Shown in pieces: positions 1 through 10,532 of a stretch of DNA of 64,000 nt. A program made the position numbers and the translations under genes. Below the pieces are notes generated by a model, which was given only the letters and a program-made list of their open reading frames with translations, was not told the DNA's origin and ran no database searches. Origin of the DNA: Planoprotostelium fungivorum. Lineage: Eukaryota > Evosea > Variosea > Cavosteliida > Cavosteliaceae. Location: the NCBI GenBank assembly GCA_003024175.1, contig MDYQ01000063.1, forward strand, positions 1-64,000, read 5' to 3'. The stretch's first letter is position 1. Each line of letters begins with the position of its first letter.

Positions 1-540
1 CATGGTCTATCGAGATCGCAGACCAATTTGTTCTTCTGCGATGTACATGTAAATGCAAAAGAAAAGACTGCATCTAATTGAGATCTCGATAACTCACTGT
101 GCATAAGAAGCAGGGTGCCTCTAATTTTCGTTTTTTAATCATGTCTCTGTGTGCCTCTGTTCGTGTTGATGAGGCGAGGACTACTCTCGAAAAACTGGTG
201 TTCTTCGCAACGCGGGTTTTCTGAGAATTACGTAAACCGTGTGTGACACCAACGATATCCTGATTATTGTCTAATGTGTCCCATCGTGCAATCGTGGCGC
301 ATGCGATGGACCATACGATAGAGCGGAGATAACCAATGAATGAAAAGAGTTCGGAGGGTACAAGACGATACCATGAAAATTACGCGGTGTAGAGAAAATC
401 GGTAATAACGTATTTCTGAGCAAAATTGACAGCATCACCCCCCTAAATGTAGTTTTTTCGATCTATTACTCGCTACTGATAAACATTTCGAAATCCATGT
501 CTATTTAGCCGTTCTTTCAAATTGAAATAGCTATTTCTAC
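1..540. other. No gene recognised
   Basis: No convincing coding exon, RNA gene or repeat was seen on either strand. The stretch is AT-rich near 400-540. It may hold the 3' exons or 3' flank of the minus-strand Cys/His-rich gene that begins at 541, but no exon could be fixed. Confidence 0.4.
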
Positions 541-744
541 CTCTTTGCATCTTCTGCGGTCCTCTGGATTCTTGTGATAAGGACTCATGCATTTCTGGTA
601 GAGGGAGTTCGGATCGAGCTCAATGTGTTCTGCGCAGTACTGAGGTGCGGGGCCAATGTACTCTTTCAGAGCTGCATTTCGACACTGGCATTTCCTCTTT
701 CGGTTGTATCCTATGCATTGTACGGCTCCCTTATCGACTTCGAC
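541..744 (-). CDS. Exon of a small Cys/His-rich (probable zinc-binding) protein
   Basis: The reading frame is open from a CAG acceptor at 745 to a GTAGAAATAG donor at 540. It encodes about 68 residues with ordered metal-ligand-like spacing: CIGYNRKRKCQC, then YCAEHIELDP, then LYQKCMSPYH and RRRCKEV. The Cys-x-Cys, Cys-x2-His and later Cys residues suggest a zinc-binding module, perhaps related to the C3Hc3H type found in KANSL2/INO80D proteins. That assignment is from pattern only. The exon is flanked by plausible splice sites, so further exons are expected on both sides, but I could not place them. A TATAAAA-containing stretch lies upstream near 830. Function unknown. Confidence 0.45.
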
Positions 745-967
745 CTGAGATGCAAATGAGCCATTTTGGGTGATTTAGGTGCACACTAACTGTCCCCAAC
801 AAATCACGTCCATGTGTATTCATGTTTTTATACGCGGATCACTCTCTCAACATGATCACTCAAACGCACTGAAAACATCCTCAATTCATCTGTTCATCGT
901 GTTGTTTTATGTCATCTTTGAAGTTTTGCTTGCTCGGGGATTATACAACCAAAGTACACATCATTTT

Positions 968-1270
968 TTATCGTCGTCTCTGTTTCATGATCTCCTTCAT
1001 CTTCATTTCGAGGATATCGCTTAGGGATCTCCTCTGGGACAATCTCTGCCTTAGAACTCTTTGAAATAGCTGCTCCGTGTATCTCCTCAGTATCTCTCTC
1101 CTCATGCTGTTCGACATGGCCATCTCTGACATGAAACCTCCCTCTAAGTCAAAGCGAGGTGCGTTCCGCTTGGCGACCACTCCATTCAAAACGTTGATAC
1201 TGCCCAGAACATCACCAGCTGCCACGACCGATGCGATGAGAAAGATGAGAAAGAGTCCTCTGGCCTTCAT
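968..1270 (-). CDS. Small secreted protein, single exon
   Basis: A 100-residue single-exon frame starts at an ATG (1268-1270). It begins with a hydrophobic signal peptide (about residues 4-19, LFLIFLIASVVAAG). The mature part is basic and predicted helical, rich in Arg, Met and Glu (MRREILRRYTEQLF and later KMKEIMKQRRR), and has no cysteines. I do not recognise a family. The signal peptide and a composition unlike the overlapping opposite-strand frame support a real gene. It lies between the Cys/His exon and phosphatidylserine decarboxylase, all on the minus strand. Confidence 0.5.
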   Translation of the reverse strand: MKARGLFLIFLIASVVAAGDVLGSINVLNGVVAKRNAPRFDLEGGFMSEMAMSNSMRREILRRYTEQLFQRVLRQRLSQRRSLSDILEMKMKEIMKQRRR

Positions 1271-1464
1271 GTCTATGTGTTTCGATCGAGGGTGTGCTCG
1301 ACGGCGTTCGTTTCGTTTTGTGAATCACACGACAGCCGCAGCCTCCAAGCTCGCGGAAACCACCATCCTGCGTATGGAAGACCTCTGCCCTACACATCCG
1401 ACGCGCCTCCACCCGACGGATTCCACTCTTCCTTTTATTCTCCATCTACAACCCGCCCTTCCAT

Positions 1465-3259
1465 TCACTTGCCCACCTTGACATCCTTCAAGTTCAACTC
1501 TCTCGCTTGGTCTCTCAGCTGTCCGATGGGCTGGCCCATCTGAATCTTCTGTCCAGTTTGTACCATGAAATCGAATTCCGGGCTCTCGAAGATTAAGACG
1601 ATGGTGGATCCCATGTGAAAGAAGCCGAGGCAGTCACCCTTCTTCGCATTCACGTCGTCATAGTGACGATCGTAGTGCTTGTCTTTCAGTTTGGGGCGGA
1701 CGTTCGTTTTGACGTCCTGATGGAGTGAGACGATGATCGTGATGATGAGGGTGACAGTGGTGGATGGAACGTGTCGTGAGATGGAGGATGGTGATGATGA
1801 TGATCTCCACATCGTGATGTCCATGATGATGATGACGATGGTGAAAGACATAACACTCACGTCAAATTCCAATTTGATTGAACCGACGTTGGTCGCACCG
1901 ACTGGTGTGTAAGAGAAGAATCCGTGGGGCCACTCTCCGGTAAGAACAACCCTCTCGTTCAATGCAAAGAGTCCCTGCACCCTTGACACTACGGCGGGGG
2001 CGACGGGAAACAAATGTCCTGGCGTCATTTAACGTCCGTCTACAACGTTGTAGATGGAAAATAAATACCCGGGAAATGTCTACGGTCTGTGATCTTCCAC
2101 TCTGTCGGGGAGTGGAAACCATGGTAATCACCGGGGGCTAAGTATATGACGCAGTGGTACAGTTTCTTCTTCACTGAGTTGGGATCTACATCTAAAGCTC
2201 TCCTCTCTTTACGCAGCCTGTGTAAATCTTCTCCAAAGAAATCTGACAGTTCATAGGTGATTCCCTTGATCTACAACGCGTCAGAAACGAAGAGAGGACG
2301 GATGAGTGAAGGTGGAATAAAATGAAATAAATACCTGCTCTACCGTATCTTCTTGGATCTCGCCAAAGTGGAGGATCTTACCGTCGGCGGGAGAGACGAC
2401 GTCCGCGTTGTAGACGGGTCTGACCCCTGGTTTCAGCTTGCGGGTGAAAAATTGGCCGAATGTCTCGAACGATTCGATGGGCCTCTCTGACTCATCCATG
2501 TTGCATCCGTACATCTTGGCAAACGTTCCAAAAACGAATCCTATACAGATGAGTCCAGAACCGATGACATGGATCATCTCATACAGAAAAACATGTGAAC
2601 GTTTTGAATGGAAAAGATAGTGAGAGATGAGAATAAGACTGTGGATGGAGTCGACTGACCTCTGAGAGATTCTGGGACATAAATTCGGGTCATGTTTCCC
2701 CACCAACTGGAGATCAAACCCAAAGGCAATCTCTTGTACAGGGAGAGCTGCACGGTATCAGACATTTGAGACGATCTACAACGTGCCACTCACCGTGGAT
2801 TCGGAGTAGACTGCCACCTTCTTCTCTTGTTCTTGATGATACTCGTAATCGTTCAGAGCTTTCCTATTCCTCTCTTCTTTTTTCAATTTATCTTCCATGC
2901 TTGGAGTCAGCTTGGTCGTCACGTAAAAAACGACGAGGGCGACACCTATAGAAGTATATGAGAGAGTGAAGAGGGATGAGAAGGAGGCGATGGACGGAGA
3001 GAGATTCACCTATGACGAGGTAGTAGCGATACTTGTTCTTCTCAGAAGCACTGGCTCGAAAATCTCTCTGTTCTTGTCTCGCATCTGCCTTCTTCTGTCT
3101 GGCCTTGAATCGGTCGACTGGCACTTCAGAGTTGAAGCGATTGAACGTCAATCGTGGAGTGAAGATGTCATTGCATCGATTGAAAGGGGAACGTGACGTG
3201 AAACTCGTGGGCGTCGTTAACAGGGGAAGCTTCCCTCTCAATCGACTGATGTGAAGCAT
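1465..3259 (-). CDS. PSD1: Phosphatidylserine decarboxylase, mitochondrial type
   Basis: This pyruvoyl-dependent enzyme converts phosphatidylserine to phosphatidylethanolamine in the mitochondrial inner membrane. At least six exons are visible. A basic, Ser/Thr-rich N-terminus looks like a targeting peptide. A membrane segment follows ([12 protein letters not shown]). The catalytic region carries [25 protein letters not shown], then the substrate-site stretch [10 protein letters not shown] and [23 protein letters not shown]. The self-cleavage and pyruvoyl site is near the C-terminus as HMGST, a variant of the usual LGST; cleavage is between Gly and Ser in the family. An intron between FPG and HLFPVAP carries the palindrome at 2039-2054. 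The ATG at 3259 lies about 110 bp from the divergent deubiquitinase start, so the two probably share a promoter. Confidence 0.9.
2039..2054. repeat. Introner-type palindrome, PSD intron
   Basis: Perfect TCTACAACGTTGTAGA. On the gene's strand the intron reads GTATTTATTTTCCATC followed by the palindrome and a CCAG acceptor, so it also has the T-rich block seen in other copies. Confidence 0.88.
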
Positions 3260-3371
3260 GGTGATCCTGACTTCTCTTTTTCAGGTTGGGAGAATTTCCA
3301 AGTTGTAGACGAGTTTCATTACATTGAGAACGTTTCGCTGCAGTTCTCAGTTTGTGTCCTCTGTCGAGTTC

Positions 3372-6161
3372 ATGGTAACATCATCGACAGAAGAGAGAGC
3401 GACTGCTCCTACGCAGAAGAGCTTTCAGAGCGTGGCTGAGAAACTCAAGAACAGTCAAGGAAATGACATCTTGGATCGCAGAATAATCTTCAAGAGAGCA
3501 CAGAAGGAGGACCAGTCCACCTCGATTCTGAGAGCCAAGTACAAGCCGATCAATGCGAAGTCGACAGTGACAGAGGGAACGACCAATGGCAAGGGAAAGG
3601 CGTCCAATGGTGATGTCAAGCGTAAGGCCGAGGATGATTCTCATGGAGATGATGTGGTTGAGCCACAGTATTCTCTGTTTCCCCTTGAAGACATCAAGAA
3701 AATGATCCAATGGACAAAGGTGATGTGCGTTGCATCGAATATTCGTTGACAGGGATGCAGATCTTACGCGCTGGACCTGGTCTCGACAACATGGGGAACA
3801 CTTGCTTTCTCAATTCAGTCATCCAATGTCTGACATACACTCCCCCTCTGGCCAACTTTCTTATGTCCAGGAAACATTCTCAATCGTGCAAGATCAATGG
3901 TTTCTGCATGTTCTGTGTTCTAGAGAAGCATATCATTCGAGTCTTCCAGAACACGAAACAGAGTTCCATCACTCCTCAATCCATCGTCACCAACTTGAGA
4001 AGTGAGTCATTGTCACCTCTCATCATCCATCATTATCGTAAGATGATCCATGTCACCGTCCATCCTCTACATCGACTTGTCACCTTCAATTCATTCCTGT
4101 TCAGGCTTGAGCAAACAGTTCAAACTGGGCAGACAAGAGGATTCTCACGAATTTCTCCGTTACGTCCTCGAGGGCATGCAGAAGTCTTCCCTCCACGGTC
4201 TACAAGCCACCATCGGGTAATTTCCTCGAAATTTCTACGTCGACAGAGTCCGAACCTTTCTCAGAAAAGTCGATGGAAAGATCGCAGAAACGAGCATCGT
4301 CCACAGGATATTCGGTGGTTACCTGCAGAGTCAAGTGAAGTGCACCGTCTGTCAGTACAAGTCCAACACATTCGATCCATTTTTAGATCTCAGCTTGGAG
4401 ATCAAAAACTGCGTCTCTTTAGAAAAAGCTCTCCACGCTTTCACTAGCATCGAAGTGCTCAACGGAGCCAACAAGTACAAATGCTCCAAGTGGGTGTCCG
4501 TCTACAACGTTGTAGATTGACGTCGATAGGTGCATGAAATACGTAGACGCCCACAAGCGATTCACCATACGCAAAATCCCCCACGTTCTCACCATCCAGC
4601 TCAAGCGTTTCACCTTCCAGGGATCTTTTGGCGGGAAAATCCAGAAGCCAGTCAGCTACCCAGAGACCTTAGACATGAAGCCATATTTAGATCCGAGGTG
4701 TGTGGCCGAGTCAGGCTCTTGCCAGTACAAACTGTACGCTGTTTTGGTTCACAGTGGAGAATCCACGAGGTCCGGTCACTATTTCGCTTACGTGAAGAGT
4801 CCGGCGGGAATATGGAACCTCATGAACGATTCTCAGGTGAATTTCGATGGAATTTCATCCGTCTACAACGGTGTAGATTGACTCCGTCAGGTCCAGCAGA
4901 TCAACGCGTCGAGGGTTTTAGAACAGAAGGCTTACATCTTGTTCTACGTGAAAGACACTTCGAACGACAATGCAAAGAATGCACCTCTCGACAATCTCTC
5001 TACCATCAAGAAGAAGGGAAAGAACGACAATCTACAACGAGCCCAGATGGAGGAGAAGAAGAAGAGAGAAGAGAAGACCCAATTGGACAATGCAAGCGTT
5101 GTAGAGAAGGAAGTCAAATTTTCCAGCTTGGAAACACCCAGGCCAAAGGTGCAAGTGGAGGATGAAGAAGGCTTCCAACTCTTTTCAAAGAAGAAGAGCA
5201 AGGTGGAAAAGAGGTGAAATTCGATCTACAACTCACCACTTGTCGATCTACAACCCGCCATTGATACGGAGACAGTCATCTCACGACGAACGGAAGTGCA
5301 CCATCTACAACGAGCCAAAAGGATTCCGCTAATACGGAAAATAACGGAATATCGAACGACAACGGCAACGCGACAGAGAAGAAGAAGGAACCTACAACGA
5401 AAGAAGGAGAGGCAGAGAAGGGAAGAGAGAAGAAGAAGAGAGTCATCGAAGTTGTCTGGGGAGACGAAGAAGGAGAGAAGATGGAGAGGAATCACGAGAG
5501 GGAGAAGAAGTACCCAAAGTTGACGGGAGAGTTGAAGCAAGTCCTCACCGTGAAGAGGAACACTCTCTTCGGAACGGATGGTGATTTATTTCATTTTATT
5601 CTCCATCTACAAACGCAGCCACATCATTCGTCGTCTATTTTATTTCATTTTATTTACCATCTACAGTGGCGACGTGGGACGGTGAAATTTCGAGGGAAGA
5701 AGACCAGATCTTGTCTACAGAGAGGGAGACCGTCTACAACCGCAAGAGACACGCCGACGACATCGAATACGACAAGGGAAGGGTAAAGAAGGTCAAGACG
5801 AAGAAGGAGGTGAACAGTCGGTTTTAAGGTTTAATTCTGACGGGGATAGGAACTGGACTACAACATCTTCCAGAAGGAAGTGAACAAGAGGCTGACGGGG
5901 AAGAAGAGCATCTTTGTACCTCCACACAAGGCACTAAAGAAAGGTGAGTTGTAGATGGACAATAAAATAGAATAAAATATGAGGATGGAGGACTGACGAC
6001 GGTCAGGCAAGAGTTTTGGCGGGAAGAACGGACAAGGAAAGAGTTTCGGCGGGAAGAACGGACAAGGCAAGAATTTTGGCGGGAAGAACGGACACCCACA
6101 GAAGAAGCCTTTCAACAACAACCAACAGAAGTTCAAGAAGGGAAAGAAACAAGACAATTGA
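3372..6161 (+). CDS. Ubiquitin carboxyl-terminal hydrolase, USP36/USP42-like
   Basis: A cysteine-protease deubiquitinase of the UCH/USP family. The Cys box reads GLDNMGNTCFLNSVIQCL, followed by QEDSHEFLRYVLEGM. Next come a zinc-ribbon-like region (KCTVCQYKS with a later KYKCSKC) and the His box SGHYFAYVKSP. The order and spacing match USP36/42 and plant UBP16-type enzymes. The C-terminal tail is long and basic (Lys/Glu/Arg-rich). It ends in three near-perfect copies of GKSFGGKNGQ followed by a Lys-rich tail, suggesting nucleolar or nucleic-acid targeting as known for USP36. I chose ATG 3372 because upstream in-frame codons lack ATG. Introns at about 4495-4530, 4838-4890, 5581-5667 and 5943-6006 contain the CATCTACAAC element. 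Confidence 0.88.
4501..4516. repeat. Introner-type palindrome, deubiquitinase intron
   Basis: Perfect TCTACAACGTTGTAGA in a 38-nt-class intron (GTGGGTGTCCG..TCGATAG). A one-base variant is in the intron at 4862-4877 of the same gene. Confidence 0.85.
5581..5667 (+). repeat. Two T-rich element copies in one deubiquitinase intron
   Basis: The intron holds TTTATTTCATTTTATTCTCC followed by ATCTACAAAC, then a second TTTATTTCATTTTATTTACC followed by ATCTACAG that supplies the acceptor. The exon resumes VATWDGEISREEDQ. Confidence 0.85.
5943..6006 (-). repeat. Element in reverse orientation, deubiquitinase intron
   Basis: A plus-strand intron GTGAGTTGTAGATGGACAAT followed by AAAATAGAATAAAAT. This is the reverse complement of the T-rich/CATCTACAAC unit found at 5581 in the same gene. 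Confidence 0.82.
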
Positions 6162-6251
6162 GACGATGCATCATCATCATCGACATGCGGGACCTATCAG
6201 TGAAACTCTCGTTGTAGACGTGAATAAATCCGGAGAGAATTATTTTCGCTT

Positions 6252-9200
6252 TTATCTCTTCTGGCGTCTCTCTCTGAAAAATCGAAACGCTTTCAATGCA
6301 AATTTTTCCAATACAAAGGCCACACTGACCACGATAGGAAAGAGGGTGAGTATCTGCGTTTCATCATTCTCCATCTCCCATCACATCACTCACTTGAATC
6401 ATAAAGTAGTGACTGTTGTCCGTATCATCCACTTGTCCGTTCAATAGCGTGAGACCAAACAGACACAAGAGACAGATCGTCTCCAGCAATTGTCCCCTCT
6501 TCGTTACAAACGGTGAAAACTGTAAGTGAAGGGCGATGGAGATCATCAGCAGCGTCCTCATGACGGTGGCCGACCTGAACGAGTGAGACATAGAAGGAGA
6601 TCCATCGAGCGACGCACCATTTCTCATCGATAATGAACACGTAAGCGATGGCTAAGATCAATCTGCGGGCCATATAGACGGTCTCCCAATATCTAAACAC
6701 CTCTCAGTCTTTCTCTCATTCTCCTCTCACTTTGTCTCTTCTCGGTAGCATCCATCGACTACGGTCAATACGTCTCTCCGCACACTCGATCGCGTTCCTC
6801 TCAGCTTGTATCTGATTCATCTTCAATTCGATCGAAATGGACGAATGCACGAACCGTAACAAGAGGAGAACGAGAGGAGATGGAATGAGAAAGACCGCCG
6901 ATCCTACGATCAATGGTATTCTCCACGGACGATCGCATTGGATGTTCCCCGCGTTGTACAAGACCTTTCCCGATGATTCCACCTACTTCTCTTCATCTGT
7001 GTCCGTGACGTTCAATTCGTTCACCTCTACGCAGAAGAGCAATTTGAGACAAGTCGATACGACCCCGCTGTACACCAACAGAGAGGCCGTGACGAGAGCG
7101 GCCGTGCATCGACCCATGAGGTTCCTCTTGTCATCTCCTCGATCCTCTTCCTCTTCCGTTCGTTCGGGCATGATGAGGAATTCGTACGATTCCCCTGTCC
7201 TTTCCTTCTTCTCCTTATATTTCTGACGGGCGTATAGAATCGAGCAGGCGATGAATAAGAGGAAGAGAGTGGACAGTGGAACGTAAAGAGACGTCAACTG
7301 CATCTCCACATAGTCCAGCTGACCGACGCAGATCCCTCTGAACGTACCGGACGTAGCCGTTGGATTGAGAAGTATGGAAGCCAAGATGCCGACCACTTGA
7401 TCTCTCTGTCCTTGCCCGACTACGATTCAATGTAAATCGATGTGTATGAGGATCATAACGATGATGATCGACTCACTCAACAGAGGAACAGTCTGGATGA
7501 AATAAGACGTGCTCTTCCATATCGAACCGTCTCCGATGGGTATGACAACGAGAACGGCCAAGTAGGCGAGAGGAATGAGAGATAAGAGGACGATCCACTG
7601 CGGTTTGCAGTAAGACGTGGGCACACACGAGGAAGTGAAGAAGCCCAGAGTGTGGTCGGAGGAGCAGGCGCCACAGAGGACACCCTCTCGATCTCCCTGA
7701 CAGGAGTCGTTCCAATCGTGTGGATCTCTCTTGCAGTAGTTGCTAGGACAGACGAGGCATTGTAGATCGTCTCGATCGTTCGTGCCACACCAATATTTTC
7801 CTCTCGCCTGATCGATAAATCAAAAGATATTTCTATTTCTTTACAGAATTCATGATACATCATCATACTCTGAAGAGTTTCATAGATATGAAAGGATTGA
7901 AAGGATGAATCATTGAATAACATAACTGTATCGATCGATTTAAAATTTTAATTCATACTATGACAGAAGATAAGAGGATGATGAACCGAACCTGAGGCGT
8001 GAAACCGGAGAGACATTCTGCACCAGACGGACACTTTTTACAATCTGTTCCAGACGTCTCGTTACCTCTCATCGCTCCCCTCCCTACTCCCTTCAGTCTC
8101 TTCGTTCTCCATCGTCTCACCGATGATAAATCTTCCGTTCTCGCACGGCTTACAACTCCAACTCAAGACATCCGTCGCATCGAATAGATTCAGATATCTC
8201 TCGTCAGGACAAGTGATGCTGTTGTTGTTTGCAGTGTGCGATCCCGCCAACATGACTACATTGTGATCGGATGTGTTATACTGCGTCTCGCTCCTTACAT
8301 GGATGACATTGTCTCTCATCTGCTCTCGTTGGTCAGATACGTTCGTAGAATGGATATCACATCGATGGTGCTCTGCTTCATGGAAGAGGAAATGGCAGAG
8401 CCGTGGGGCGAATCGTTGTCCGTCATGGTACAATTGTGTATGTTGACTTGGTTTTGAGATCCGTAGAGAATGAGGGCTCCCCCGCTCTGGTCTGAATTGT
8501 AAGAGATGTCGCTGTTGGTGATCGAGACTCGTGTATTTCTGACCGAAACGGAAATCGCTTGATTGCAATCGCACATCCTATCGTTCTCGTCATCATCGGT
8601 CGAGTCGAACGCTCGATCGTGTGATGAAACGCTTCTTCATCTGATGTGATCGTGTGATGAAACGCTTCTTCATCTGATGTGATCGTGTGATGAAATATCT
8701 CATCTGATGTGATCGTGTGATGAAATATCTCATCTGATGTGATCGTGTGATGAAATATCTCATCTGATGTGATCGATCGTGGTCACCTGATCAGATCCAT
8801 CACGATGGACAATCGACTTCCAAAGAAGACGATGCCTCCCGCGGAGCGATGTGAGAAGGAGCTATTTCTGATGTCCAAACCACAGTAGAAGGCGTTGACG
8901 GTGAGTGCGGCATCAAATTGCGCCACGTTCGAATCGAACCACCGATTGTCATCCAAGATAATTCGAGGCGCAGTTGACATCATCAGAAATTGGAGCTGTA
9001 GCTCCATCGCGGAGAAATCGTTATCGGTGATGTGTAGGTATCGATCTCCCTTCCACACATCGTGATATGCGTATTGAAGGATGATGGATGGTATGACATT
9101 ACATCTGAACGTATCGTTGGCTCCCGGCGCTCCTATCTCGTTCTGATCCATTCAGAATTTCACGTGCATGAATTTCACCTTGAGTATAACCACTGCACCG

Positions 9201-10401
9201 ATGTGATTGTGGCTGACATCGAGGCAGAATCGACTGTTCTTTCTACTGATGAGAGACAAGTTGTTTATGGCGTTCGACCGAATTACGATGGACAAGGTAG
9301 AATCTCCCTCCCTCGCTTCATTCGATACCCTCAAATTTAACGTGTCCATTTGATTTGCCTCGAAGAAGAAGAAAGGAGATGAATTGAAACGGTTCGACAC
9401 ATCTTCCCAATTGACGGTGAAGAATGTGATGTTGTTGTTCGTCACGTTCAGATCTGGCATCTGTGACCGAACGCTGCCAAGTTCGATGCGAGGAATCTCG
9501 TTTTCACCGAGGTAAATGTGAACATTGTTCTGCATCGCCTCTGTAGGTTGATTGATGTCTTGCTCCCACGTAATAGACAGGAGATCGTCTGCAGGAGGAA
9601 AGAGTTGTTGAGATGAGAAAGAGGAGTGCGTGTTGTTGATGATGTCCACCGTGGTCATCGCAAAGAGGGGAGTGGTGAGAAAGAGTTGAATGGTGTAGTT
9701 TGGAAGTAAAAAGTTGTCCGTGAAGGTGATGGATCGAGTGTCGTTGGATGACCCCGGTTGGCTGTAGACGGTGATGTTGGATGAGTCGATGATGTTGTTG
9801 CTGATCGTGGCGGTGGATTCGGACATGTGACAGATGATGTTGGTCTGTCGAAGGACGGAATGAGTGATGGTGAGGTTTACCACCTCGTCTGAAGGCTTTT
9901 GATGTCATCAGAAGACGTTAAAGAGGGGAGATTTACCGCGCCAAATAAGGAATCAATGAGAGATGACGATGTGATCTGAACATCGGAGCAGAAGAAGACT
10001 GGGGCTACGATACAGCTCCGCATGATGATGTTGTCCCAGTTTAGCGTATTGGTTACACTGTCGCACATTGATCGAAGTTTTCGGTTTTGGGGGCAGTGGA
10101 TGATCGGTGGCTAATTCACATTAGAAGATATCACTATCTATCGCGACATTCCGGACACGAAAGAGTTCTCATTCACCTCTCCTGTGCCCGTCCATCGCAT
10201 TCGTGCTGGCACCAGGCCTGGCGCTTGATACTCTCCTGGTGATAGACACAGTGAGAGACGTGTTGCATTAACTGTTATTGTCTTGCAAGGCTGGGAGGCA
10301 GATCCGCAGGAAGGTGAATCTGTTCCATTAAGAGCGTCAATGTAGAGATCGCAGGATATGCTGACGTGAAGGATAGACAGCCATATGAAGAGATTGAACA
10401 T
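6252..10401 (-). CDS. Large beta-helix ectodomain protein with C-terminal multi-pass membrane region
   Basis: The ATG at 10401 opens a signal peptide (MFNLFIWLSILHVSIS) followed by DLYIDALNGTD..C, the usual start of right-handed beta-helix ectodomains. A long Asn/Ser/Thr-rich region follows with repeated short turns (for example VSITNSDISYNSDQSGGALIL), many N-glycosylation sequons, and a Cys-rich stalk (LVCPSNYCKRD and GVLCGACSSDHT). At least seven hydrophobic segments come next, including IVLLSLIPLAYLAVLVVIPI, LSTLFLLFIACSIL, ALVTASLLVYSGVV, PLIVGSAVFLIPSPLVLLLL and LFPIVVSVAFVLEKF, ending in a basic tail (FFRERRQKR). The multi-exon gene is convergent with the deubiquitinase, 90 bp away. Likely a plasma-membrane sensor or adhesion protein. 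The architecture resembles the kinase receptor at 22-28.6 kb with a different effector end. Confidence 0.7.
8615..8774. repeat. Intronic minisatellite, 30-33 bp units
   Basis: About five tandem units lie inside an intron of the beta-helix membrane gene. Two 33-bp units begin GATCGTGTGATGAAACGCTT. They are followed by three 30-bp units in which AACGCTTCTT is replaced by AATATCT. It is purely intronic and the units are nearly identical, implying recent expansion. Confidence 0.9.
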
Positions 10402-10532
10402 CCGCCTCAATGCCTCTTCTGATCGGCTTGTGTCAGAAAATCTTCACACGACGAGAATCACGAAAATCGATTTACAACCCCTCCCACGATCAACATCATC
10501 CACGACCATGATGTTGATCATTCTCTTTCTCT

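Noticed and set aside
2039-2054. Palindrome as a classical transcription-factor operator
   Set aside because: Copies lie within introns deep in genes rather than in promoters, and vary in orientation and arrangement.
8615-8774. Possible CRISPR-like array
   Set aside because: The units are directly adjacent tandem repeats without unique spacers, in a eukaryotic intron.
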